NCBI GenBank assembly: GCA_947184155.2
Contig: CAMXCT020001737.1
Location: forward strand, 51,001-115,000
From: Cladocopium goreaui
Lineage: Eukaryota > Sar > Dinophyceae > Suessiales > Symbiodiniaceae
DNA: 64,000 bases
Direction: 5' to 3'
The notes below the pieces were generated by a model. It saw nothing but the letters and a program-made list of their open reading frames with translations, did no database searches and had not been told where the DNA came from. Below are positions 22,101 to 34,100 of this stretch, piece after piece. The position numbers were made by a program, and so were the translations under genes. Position 1 is the stretch's first letter, and each line of letters starts with the position of its first letter.

Positions 22101-25100
22101 TTGCCCACTAAGAATTTTGATCCGAGATGGTTACCAGCTCCACCCAATCTCTGCGAGGGTGAGCTCGATGCCGTACTATGCCCTGGTGCTGGAGGGAAGC
22201 TTCGTAGCTGGTGGACGAACGCTGCGACGTGGAGAGTGCTGCCAATCCCATGCTGTGGAAGGGCTCCAGCTCTTAGGTTGCAGTATCAGGTGGTGACACT
22301 GCAATTACATGATTTGATATGATTTGACAGCTAGCTAACATCCTGATTTTTATAGCTGCGTGCCACCTGCTTCAATAGAGAATGGCTTGAAATGTCCTAA
22401 AACTTACCCATGTTGGTGTAAATCTATGGCTTCGCCAGTGCGTTACACCTGGCTCAGCCTGTTCTTACCTGTGAGCCGAGGCTGTTCTGCAGCGCCAAGA
22501 TGAGGCGCACCAGCACTGACGATGAGAAGTCCGAGCTGCAGCCGCATCATTTGGTGGCAGGTCCAGATCATGGCAGGCGGAAATCAAATAGACATGGCCA
22601 GGTCAGATGGAATGATCATTTTGTTTTAATATGTGTTTTAATGAGTAAACTTGAAAAAAAACCAATTATTGTAGATGAACTTGAAATGGTTGAGAGCAGA
22701 TGGGTACCGCGACCCATCTATTTCTGCTATTTGCAAGAAGTATCCAACATTTGCAGAAAGCAAATTGGAGGCATCTCAAAAAGCTGCAGGCTGGCGCTAG
22801 TCTCACTTGAAGGTGTTGCCCAGTGTCTTTGCGGTGATTCCGATCTTCCTGCAGATATGATTCCCAGCAGCAGGGGGTACTTTCCACCCAAAGGAAGTCG
22901 GTACTTCTGACAGGCACCAATTACCATTTGTCACTCGGAAACCGGGGCTGGATCTGAGGACAGAACACATTTGCAAGGTGCTGATGATTATGAGGCTGCT
23001 GGTCATTGGTTAATATTGGTTACAAGTGTTGTGACATCCCTTGTCACTATGGGGAGTGATTGGGCCATGGGTGGTGCTAGTTTTCTTTCAGAGACTTTGA
23101 GTTGAAACTCATGTTGGTGCTTTCGGTAGACGTGTGGGTTGAAGTAGCGCCAAGACCAACACAAGAGAGGTACTGCACGTAAGATATCCAGAACTCTATG
23201 ATTCAGTATCCCGAAGGAACCGCAACATAGATGTGTAGTCCATACTGTATATAGTATATATGTTGTACATAGTGACATAACGTCACATGTTGGGTAGTAA
23301 GCAGCAGTATACAGTTAATATATGCATATTACACATACATATTATTACATATTATATTATATTATATTCTATTACATTGTATTATATTATATTCTTATAT
23401 TATAATATAATATATAATATATAATAATAATAATGATAATAATAAAAAATAATAATAGTAGTAATAATAATAATAAATAATATATAATATTATAATGTAT
23501 TATATTATGTTATGTTATGTTATATTACATTATATTGTATTATATTATATTATTTTACATTGTATTATATTACATTATAATATATTATATAAAATTATGT
23601 TGCGTTATATTATATTATAATAATTTTTAATATATAATGTTATCTTTTGATATATTATATCATATTATGTTATGTTATATTGTATTATATTATAGCATAT
23701 TATATTATATTATACTATATTATATTATATTATAATATATATATTATAATATATTATATAAGGTTATATTATGTTGTATTGTATTATATTTTATTATTTT
23801 GTATTGTATTATATTGTATTATACTGCATTATATTATATACTATTTTATTGTATCATATTATATCTTTGCATGTATCTTTTTTTTAGTTTCTAGACTGAT
23901 GACACCATGCCATGTCAGCAGCTGAGATTGCCTTTGCTGAAGCGCCTAGCAGATTTTCAGATGTCAGCTGTGGCCAAAGCGCTGGTGACGTCTTCCAACT
24001 GGAAAGTCGGACGCTGGGAAGTGAGGACTTTCCAAGAACTGTGGGTTTCAATCGATTGGGGGTACTGCAGCAGGCACACAGTGGTGACGTATCGGGCTCA
24101 ACTCAAACACCAAATGTAGAAGAGCGCTCAGCTCTGTTTTCACCGGTTGGACGCAGAGTCCAAAGTCAGCAGCCCATAGGTCGAGGCTGGGTCTAATCTA
24201 TCAAAGAAAAGGGGCCCCTCCTGAGCCAAGCATTGCAGACAAGGGCCAGTGGTCGAACATGAAGTCGTAGTGGCGAACCTGACATGGATCAGTTGCACCA
24301 GCATAGAAAGAAAGATCAGGTTTGCCACTCAGGTAATCGTCGATCTGGTTGATCGCTGTCTTTCCTTCCTTTTTGTTCTTCTTTGAGGCAATGAACTGTG
24401 GATCATATTTCACAGCCCACAGCCATGTTTTGAGGAACTTCTGGAGGCCCACACGACAGTCTGGACGCTTCTTTGTCAGACTATCGCCCAAGTCATAGTC
24501 ACTGGCTACCCAACGTAGCTTTGAGCCAGCACGCTGAAGATATTCTCGAAGTTGAAGAGCTTGGAGAGCAGAGCGAGTGTTGCTCAGGCCAAGGAGAGGA
24601 CTCTCGTTGTAGAGCACTGCATCAAAACCACCTTTGCTGTCAGTGCAAAGAAGTCCTTCTACTTGTTTCACCATCTCTTCTGAGAATTCCACTTTGTTGG
24701 CATCGCGAGGACGAGAAAGTCCAGCACCATGAATTTCGCACCAGAGAAGTCGGGCGCGGAAATTCCAATCTTCACCTTCAAGTACTGCTTGAACTTCTGC
24801 GTCATTTGATCCAAGAGCTTTGCGACGAAGCTTCCAAGTTCGCCAGGCCAAAAGAGACATAGGACAAACTTCTCCTTTAAGAGCTTCAGGACCACTCATC
24901 AAAGTGATGATCCCACCAGTTGAATCACCTTTGTCTCGATTCGCATGCGCTTGGTCAGCCATTGTTATGAAGCAAACATCGCGCCAGGTCTTCGCAGTTT
25001 TGTGCTTGAAGAACTTGAGCTCATAGGATTCACGGCGAATTTCGCCAATCATACGTTGAATTTCCATGGCATAACTCATCTTCCCAAACTTAATGACTTC

Positions 25101-28100
25101 AGTGAGGAGGAGATTACAACGAGCACAAAGTTGTGGCTGAGTTTGTATTGCTAGCCATTGTAGTGCGCCAAGAGCACCACGGCAAGCTGCAATCTCATGA
25201 GAGGTCATTCGTGCATCTTCTTGTCGTAATCTATCTGCATAAATATCAAGGTCCGGCAGGGAGTCCACATAGTACTGCTGGTTGACGGTGATGACAAGGT
25301 CGCCATCGTTGTCACGTTTCACCTGAACATCAGTGCCAGCATGACGATATGCAGAGTGTTTGGCTGTTCCCCATCGGTACGCTGCATCTATTTTTCTGCA
25401 AACTTCGTTCCACTTTGCATTGTTTGAGTCACCAGTTCGGTGAAAGTCATCCACATGGCCGCCCATCATGCCAATGGTGAAGGGTTGCTTGGTCTCGGGG
25501 TCTTCATCATACCAAACCCAGAGACATCTTTCACCCAAGGCAGGATATCCGCCAAGTCCAGTGAGGGTCTTGTGCAGGTCGAGCCATAGTCCACGAGGAG
25601 CAGTAGTTCTACCGTAGATGTTACGCATGACTTTCATGATGCCATTGCTGTCCAACCCAAGTGCTGTGCGAAGTTCAGCTACACCATAAGTCCACAAGTT
25701 GGCATCTGCAGACGTAGGAGCCGTCTGAAGAAAAGCAGTTGCTAAATCCAAACCTTCAAGTTGCCACGAGTGTTGACAAGTGGCCTGGTAGAGCAAGTTG
25801 CGAGCCAACATAGACTGCACAGGTGAGGACGTTTTGTAGTCCACATTGCCAATCTCAGGATGTTCAAACCCTAGTAGCACAATTCGTGCCTTCGCCTTCT
25901 TGAGACCATCTGAAGTATGTGTTGTGGAAGGATTCGTTGAAGCATCTTGTCGCGCTTCATCTTGATCTTCAGGAGGCACAAGTTTCCAGGTTAACACCCA
26001 GCGAGCGCGGACAATGCGTCCACTGCCCATGGCTTCTCGAACTTCATCATTTCGGTGGCAGGCTTTTACTGCTTCATTCTTGAGGAAGCTGTCAATTTCT
26101 TTCCCCTTGGCACGTGCAAAAAGTTCACGATGTTGAGGAGACAATTTGCTGAGAACCACTTCAGAGTCACGCATCTTTTTGACCAGATACGCAGTGGGGC
26201 TTCTGAGGAAATTCTTGAACTGCCGGTTTGACACAAAGTCCAAGTCAAACTGCATGGAGAGGCAATCCAAGTCATTGTCAACAACCAGATGGTAAAAGTC
26301 CAAAAGTCCATCATCTGGCTGATGTAGTTCCTCCACCCATTTGAGGTCATACTGAGAGGAGTGTTGTTCCCTCAGCAGGGTTCTCATGTCTTTGTCATCG
26401 TTGATCTTTTGCTTCTTCGGGTCTGGTAGAGGTCGAGGAGAAACATCATAGTCGTTGACATCGCGCTCCAACAACTCTTCAAGGTCAGGAGAGTCAGAAG
26501 CCGCAGGTTCCAGTGCTGCAGGTTGAGAAGCACTGCCAGGTTCAGGTAGTAGTTCAACATCATCATCACCTGCTTTGGGCTTCCAGTCATCTGGAGTCAA
26601 GGATTTCTTGCCAACGATCTTGGAACGTGGTTGAAGTGCAGGATCAGAAAAAGTGACGCCTTTCTGGAAAACCTTCTTGGCCTTCTTGGCAACAGCTGCA
26701 GGCACAGCCGTTGATTCATCAGGTCGATCAGGTAGGTCTGGATGCTCACATTCATCTTCACCAGGAACCTGATCAGTGATGTCAAGGTATTCGCGCTGAG
26801 GTAGGACATCAGCCAAGGATTTCCATTTGGTGACGTCTTGTTTGTCACACACTTCAAAAGTGACACGCTCGGTGTCGGTGACCGGTCTCACCGAATGAGC
26901 ACTGCATCGCAACAGTTGCGATCCCACCAACACCCATAGGATGTGTCTTCTCTCATCGCCTTCTTCTTGATGATGAAGAACTTCATGGAAAACAACACGT
27001 CCTGGGCCAATCCAGTGAGGCTTGATACTTCGTTGAAAACCACCACGTCAGCCAGGAGCAAGTAGGTGTGCAGGCCATTGTTTGCGCCAAACCATGACTA
27101 AGTCCATAGGTTCGAAAGTGCGCAAAGGCTGCTTCACGCTGGAGTTCTTGAACTTTGACATCGCACGTAGAGCTCGGGTAGGACGTGCAACTTCTTCAGC
27201 ACCTTGTCGAGCTCGAACCAGGGCCTCATACTCAAAGTGCTTGGTGGTGTCCGGCAAGCTGGCAAAGGTTCTGATCTCTTCATCGGTTATGGTGTAGTCC
27301 TTGCCATAGCACCACTGAAAAGAGGAATAGCCCTTGGTATACTCAGTACTGTTGAGAGCCGCACACGCAAGTTGAAGAGAAACTCCAGGAGGAAGAGTTG
27401 GTTGTCCAAGTTGAATTGCAGAAGCCGTCATCTTCACATCTTTGATTGCTGATTCAACAAGTCCATGAGCCCATGATTCCTTCTCAGCCGGCAGGCTAAG
27501 TTGGATGCCCACATTGGTGAGGAACTCGTTCACGTCGGTGGCCGTGAAGACAGAGGAGTTGTCAGGCACAATAAGTCGGGGTTTCGGCTTATCGGCCAGC
27601 CACTTTTCAGCAATCGCCTTGATGACATCTTCAGAACTTTCGGACAACATTTGCGTAAGTCCATACGATTTCACCACATGCACCGCACGTAGTTTGGTGG
27701 CAAAGTCAATGAGCAAAATGAATTTGATCTTGATCTTCTGGTCGGGAACATGCCATTCGCTGGAATCAGCTCCAACGATTTCCCATGCCTTGCACAAAGG
27801 GTGCGTTGACGCCCTTGGTACTTCACCTGAGCTTTTGCTGCCTTGTAGAAGTCGATCACAAGCATCGCATCGAAAATCGCGGGCCATTTCAATCTTCCAT
27901 TTGGGAAGTCCAGCATCTCGGAACAGGTGAATCAAGTTCCGATTTGATGGATGTCCTGCTGCACGATGGTAGTGCTGCAGTTTGACATGCCATTCTTTTC
28001 GTTCTTGTTCACTGACATCAGCGTCATGTTGAGGAGCTTCAAGTATAGAGGGTTCATAGCCGTCAGACAAATCACCATCATCAGGTACAGGAGGAAGAAC

Positions 28101-31100
28101 TTCTTCAACAGGTAGAGCTTGAAGACGTTGAGTCCACTTCACATCACACTCTGCATGCTTGGAGTTCACCACAGCGTCAGGAGAAGTCAAGGCTTGTACA
28201 TGACGTTGAGGAGCAAGTTGATTCTTCCAATGCCGCACAATTGCTTCCACCATCCGCACTGGATAGTATGCAGAGCGAGCTGTTTCAATCCCCTGTATGA
28301 GAGCATGTTGATGATTTCGAGGGCAAACCTTGCACTTGAAGTTGCGATGGAAGAGCTCATCATTGGTGCGAATCTCCCAGCGCTTGTGGATAAACGCTGA
28401 ATCATCAGAGTTTCGCATCCCATAGTTGCATCCATCGATTCTGCAGCGCTCCCATGATTGGCCACGTTGCAAAAGTCCATGCTGCAGCGAGACCATAGGA
28501 GGCTGAGACCATCCAGAACATGGAAAAGTCCACTCCCAGTACACATCAATGTCTGGGTCGTCATCAACAGCATTGAGGATGAAGTCCTTGGCATAGTGCA
28601 TCATTCGACGGTCTCGTCGACGAAGATCTTCGAGGACCGCCTTGCGCTCATCAGTGTTGTAGTTGACATTGGTCCATTGACACCAATGAGTGCACGGTAG
28701 TGAGAGCCAAAGTTTCTTGGGACGCTTGACTTTTCGCAGGCGTTCCATCTCCATCCATGCAGACTTCTTGTAGAGGTCAAAACCTTGTTTATAGTTGATC
28801 CTTCGGGCAGGTAGACCATGGTTGAGAGCCGCTTGAGTCAGCCAACTGTTGTCAGCACATGCAATCTCCCATAAACATTCACGTCCATCCATGGCGATCT
28901 TCAAGGCGAGGTGACTCATGGTTGTCGTCATCATCGTCACCATCTTCATGACCTTGGAGCCCATCGTAGTGGTCAAAGGTAGGCTCGAAGAAGTCATTGG
29001 CTTTCCTCGGTGAGGATGACTTCGTCGGGTGGTGTCATCCCCTTTCTTGCAAGCACCAGGTTGCGCAGGTCGATCTTTTCCTGCTCGGTCAGGAAGTCCT
29101 CCAAGTTGCGACGATCTGGTGAATCCAGAATCGGATCCCAGCTGCTGTCGGAAGGACTTGTCATCGGTGAGCTCTGGTCCATGTAGCCCATGGTGACAAC
29201 CATCTTCTTCTCCACATTCTTTGAGGCTGCCTTGGACTTTGGAACCTTCAAGGAGTTCTCGACGTTGGGCTTTTCCAGCAGGTACTGAACTTTGTTGTTC
29301 AGCTTTTCCTCCGCGGTGATCTTGTCCAGCATGCATGTTGCGGTCACATCGAAAAAGTTTTCGCAACAGTTCTTCACGATCATGCTTGAGAGGAGAAGAT
29401 GTAGTAGAGGAAGAGGAACATGACTGCTGAGTGGTATAAAAGTCAAGAGGACGAAACTGCAGAACAGGTTGTGCAAAAAGTGGATCAGCTCCAGCAACAA
29501 CATTCACTTGTGCATGCCCTTCTGCTCTGGTTTGACCACGTGTGAGATAGTATAAAATATCGTACATATAGTGTTTCTTCGGATTGACTGGTAGTTGATA
29601 TACTTCAGGATTATCATCAACGCCATCCATTGCTAAACCAGATCCAAAATCAACCAACATTTGACAACCATGTGCACCAAGATGATCCATGCCAATCAAA
29701 ATAGGAACGAGCTGTGACTTGTCAAAGTTGGGCTGGTAAAACTCAATTGGATTTGGAAGCGCGTACAATGAAAACGTTTTCTTTTGACCAGACATCCGAA
29801 CAAATTTCCAGTTTGTACCTAGCTCTGCCCCACTTCCCATTGCCGAAGCGAAAGTATGGCCGCTGCGCTGAGAAGATGTTCACAGTCGCCTGTCGATCGT
29901 GAGACAAAACAGCTATCACCAGCTCCTGTGCAGAAACTTCAGGTGCTGCAGAGGCAGTTGCTCCGCAGTCCAGCATGCCATGAGCTTGGGAAGCCAAAGA
30001 GCTAGAGCCAGTGCTGGTTGATGCCTTCGTCGTTGAGGCCAGTTCCATGCCATAGAGTGCGTAGGCATTCACGGGGTTCTTGTTAAAGCCCTTGCCATTG
30101 CCATCTTTCGAATGGTAAGGACTCTTGCCCTTCGAGCTCCAAAACATGCCCTTGCCCTTCCCAGAAAACTTGCCCTTGGGGTAGTTCCCATGACGTCTAT
30201 CAGGACAATCCCTAACCAAATGGTTACCACCACAATTGAAACAACGACCATTGTTGACAGTGTTGACATGTCCAAAACCTCGATCACGTTTCAATTGTTG
30301 GGTTGTTTTCTGGGCCTCTTGCCAAGTGCGCCTTGCTTCGGCAGCTAACTGCTCAGCAACCTGTTCAGCTTGAAGAGCATCTTGAAGTCGCTCTTCCTCG
30401 TCGGGTGACAAGGTAGTCTGAACTTCCTTGGCAGAGGAGGTTTCGTCGGGCCATTCATGTTCATGCCATTCATCATGATATTGACCATCATTCCACCAAC
30501 CATCATCGTTTCCCCAAGTCCACATCTCATCATAGTTAATCTCATAGCCATCATCCCATCCATCATCATGCCATTCATGCCATAGAGCATTGTTAGAACT
30601 TCCATGACGTCCAGCATGTTGTGAATATCGGTGGCCAAGCAACTGTTCGTCCCAAAGTGCAGACAAGGCTTGGCTGATGGCTTCGAAGTCCAATTTGTTT
30701 TGAGTAGTGGACAAAATGTCTCTAGTTTCTTCTGGGGTGAGGCTTGCAGCCTTCAACAAACGCCAACCACGTAGGACACCCATGATGAAGGAGTCTGCCA
30801 AAGAAACTTCTGAAACATCTTGGGGTATTTTGGGCTTTCCCGGATCACTTTCAGGTCCTGGCGCAGAATGCTCAGAGGCCGCACCAACTCGATGACTCGG
30901 TGAGGAGCCTGGAGCCGCACTTACAGGAGGTTCAGCGCCTTGCTCAGGAGAGGATGCAGCTGCCGCAGTAGCCGCAGGATCATGCTGATGTTCCGCATCA
31001 CCAGTAGTGACATCCATGCCCCCCATATAGCCATACTCATAGTCATCATCCCACCAATCCCATTCAGAAATAGGTGGCAAACCAAAATTTCTTTCAGCAG

Positions 31101-34100
31101 GATCAATACCGGTCTGTTCTTCCCATAGCCGAATGAGAGCTTCAGAAAACTCTTCATATCCCAGGGTTTCACGGACCAAGAAATTTGCCATTGACTCACC
31201 AGGCTGTCGCCTAAATCCCAGGTATTGTTGAAGAATTGCAGCTGTATTTGGTAATGTCTTTCGAACCAGTGGAGAACCAGCTAACTTCTTCAAAAGATTC
31301 AGGGTACCGTCCGGAGAATCAAATTCTGTTCTTGACCATGACATAGCTAGAAGACGAGCAGGACCAGATAGTCTTGAAATCAATTTGGAGGCCACATATC
31401 TACGTTTTTTGGTGGGGGTCGATGCAACAAACCATGCAACCTCTTTTGTGTATCTACGCCAATTTTTCGCCTGTCCATCCCATGAAGGAACACTCTCATC
31501 ACTGCGAGTCGCCATTGCTGCAAAATGCAGGCTTTGAGGCAAAAGTTGATCGTCAGGATCAAGTCAGTCTCCACTTCGCCTTCACGAAGTCAAACTCAAG
31601 GAAAAAGCGCTAAAATGAAAATGAAAGCTCGTGCAAAAAGAATCCAGGGTTGCCGTTCGGCAAAAGGTCCACCGCTGCAAGACACCGGCCAAGGTCACAA
31701 AGGCTAGGTCGGGTCGCAGCAAATAGTCAAGGTCCCGGAGCGTAGGTGCTCCGCTACCAATGCAGCAGACACACAGTGGCTACGTATCAGGCTCAACTCA
31801 AACACCAAATGTAAAAGAGCGCTCAGCTCTGTTTTCACCGGTTGGACGCAGAGTCCAAAGTCAGCAGCCCATAGGTCGAGGCTGGGTCTAATCTATCAAA
31901 GAAAAGGGGCCCCTCCTGAGCCAAGCATTGCAGACAAGGGCCAGTGGTCGAACATGAAGTCGTAGTGGCGAACCTGACATGGATCAGTTGCAGGTACCCC
32001 AAAATCATCATTTTTTTGCGGGGGGATTTTCCATACACCAACCATTTTGGGGATCTCCCATGGAAAACCCGAAATATGTCGGAAAAGTATGTCGGAAAAG
32101 ACTTTCGGGAAATAACGTCCACTGTTGTGAACCTTTTAGGCACTCTTGTTGGCATTTTTTTTCACAGCGTATATTTTGTACTAAAGTTTTCTCTGAAAGG
32201 CACACTGTCCCGCAGATACCAAAAAACATGCCTCTGCCTCAGCACCTGCCAAGGAGAAGTGGTCTTTGATCAAGGCTCGGACAGACACAAAACCTGTACA
32301 ACACGCTATGGTCTTATCACGTTGCCATTGTGGTACTGGCTCCAGGAGAAGAAGATGCAGACAAGTTCTACATCATAGTGAAAGGTGGAGTCCGTTGGTT
32401 GCTCAGGAACTTTCCGTTTGTTGCATGAACTCTCAGCGTTCTGGCCGTTCTTCTTGCTGTATTTCTGGGTGCCAAAATATGTGCATGCTGTATGCTTGCA
32501 AGCAAAAGTTGCATTAAGTGAGGTACAGGAAATGGCCTTCGCGTACCCAACTGTTTTCCGATCATCACCTGGAGCACACAGCATTTTATTGTGTTTAAAC
32601 CTGCTGCACAAAGTTGTGTGCTCTAGGTTGTTAAGCGGTTATATGATTGACAATCTCAAATCTCGGAACTTCTTGGAGTCGGAACAAAATTGGGCACCGC
32701 TTTTGGATGCTCTTAGGATCCCATCCTTTTTTAGATCCCAGAATTGACGAGAAAATCTACAGGAAACGTCAGAAAAAAAAATCATGGTTTTTGCTCCTTC
32801 TCCATGGTTTCTTGTAATATCTACTGTATATCTATATCTATATCCATCTATATCTATATCTCTCTATATATATATATATATATGCACATATCATATATTT
32901 CCTTAAATAAAAACCATAATTTTTCCATTGATCCTCAGGTTTTTCAACCAGTTCCCAGGTGTGGATGTGGACGGCACCTTGCTCCGCGAGCTTCGTCGCG
33001 GCGCCTGCTTCGGAGAACGCGCCCTGCTGTTCAGCGAGCCACGCTCGGCCAAGGCGAGCGATTCGTTGAGGGAAGGCATCAGTTTTTTTTGGAGTTACTA
33101 CGCCACCAGAAATTTGTGTTTTTTCACTTCAGTTTGCAAACATGAAATTTAGCTATAGTTAAAAAATAGCTATATAACAGTTCAACACGCTACTTTTTTG
33201 AACTATGGAATCCTGTGGAATTGGGAAATGGCCATATTTTATATGATCATCTTCCAGAGGGCATGGCAAAAATAGGGGACGTGTAATTGGAAAGAACTGG
33301 AGTTTACCATCAGTTTACCCTATTTCATATTATTTCATTGGGTTTGCCCCCAAAATTTCATCGAATTGGTAATGTTAATGGATACCATGATGATAAACCA
33401 TGAGTTTCTTTTGTTGTGTACCTAGTTTTCAGACAAACCTAAGAGGCCAGGTCTGAAGGGTGCGCACCTTTCAACCCTATGTTTTTTACAGTTGCATGGT
33501 ATAGTTATAGTCTTTTGTCGACTTTGGACGTTTGATTCCAAGCATCAATGACATTGTATGTAAACAATTTGCCTGGAATCATCCGACTGTTGGATAATCG
33601 GATAATCCCATTGACAGTGGATGTCCAACTATTCTTGTGATCGTTCGAAAAAAGCATCTATTGGGATTATCAAATCTTATAATAGTACCCAATGAGTATT
33701 GCGGATATTTTTTCAGCACCAAAAACGAGCAAAACAATGGGCGGCTTCGAGGTCACAGTCACAGAGCCTGAGACCCAGTTTTGGAGCGCTGACCGTAGCG
33801 TCTTCGAAAAGTACGTCACCAAGAACATGCGCGAAGTCGCTAGCCTCAGAGTTTGTCATTTGTCAACTGCCAAGTTTTTCTTATTTTCGGTTTGCTCAAA
33901 ATTATCTTGACAGAAAGCGCGTCTAGAAACCTGATTCAAAAGTGCGGGAATTTAGCCTATTTTGATTTCAATCCGGACCGTTGTGGATTTCTGCCTTTTA
34001 AGCTGCCCAGGATTTGCGTGAACGTGCGAAACTCCAGGACTGGACTTTGTCCCTGAAAACGCTAAGGCGCCCAGCAGCATTGTGGTGACTCCAAAATTCC

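Larger units (their letters stand above)
27048..29840 (-). pseudogene. Copia protease end, methyltransferase-like domain, integrase
   Basis: Frame of 930 codons. The start (LVPILIGMDHLGAHGCQMLV) completes the protease. Residues about 316-541 form an accessory domain resembling C5-cytosine methyltransferases (see the entry at 28220-28893). Then come an HHCC zinc segment (HYHRAAGHPSNRN...CDAC) and the integrase core, with catalytic Asp in VGADSSEW (near 691), Asp in VPDNSS (near 760) and Glu in LVESAIK (near 796), spaced as DD35E. Residues about 150-310 look out of frame: in that interval coding-like sequence lies in other frames (29390-29000, then about 29000-28880). The ORF ends at TGA 27048-27050, immediately before a segment (KPHWIGPGRVVFHEV) that continues in the same frame into the RT. 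Several lesions make this copy defective. Confidence 0.85.
24061..31997 (-). mobile_element. Ty1/copia LTR retrotransposon, antisense in intron
   Basis: A full-length element of 7927 bp (24066-31992) lies on the minus strand with 232-bp LTRs, flanked by the perfect 5-bp duplication GGTAC (24061-24065 and 31993-31997). Gene order in element sense is gag with CCHC knuckle, aspartic protease, methyltransferase-like domain, integrase, reverse transcriptase, RNase H. Integrase before RT defines the copia type. The coding region is interrupted by an in-frame TGA (27048-27050) and several frame changes, so this copy is probably non-autonomous. It sits wholly within one GT-AG intron of the kinase gene, in opposite orientation. 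Removing it and one duplication leaves an intron of about 321 bp, like its neighbours. Confidence 0.95.

Noticed and set aside
24473..24862. 129-codon plus ORF inside the copia element
   Set aside because: Antisense shadow of the RT/RNase H frame.
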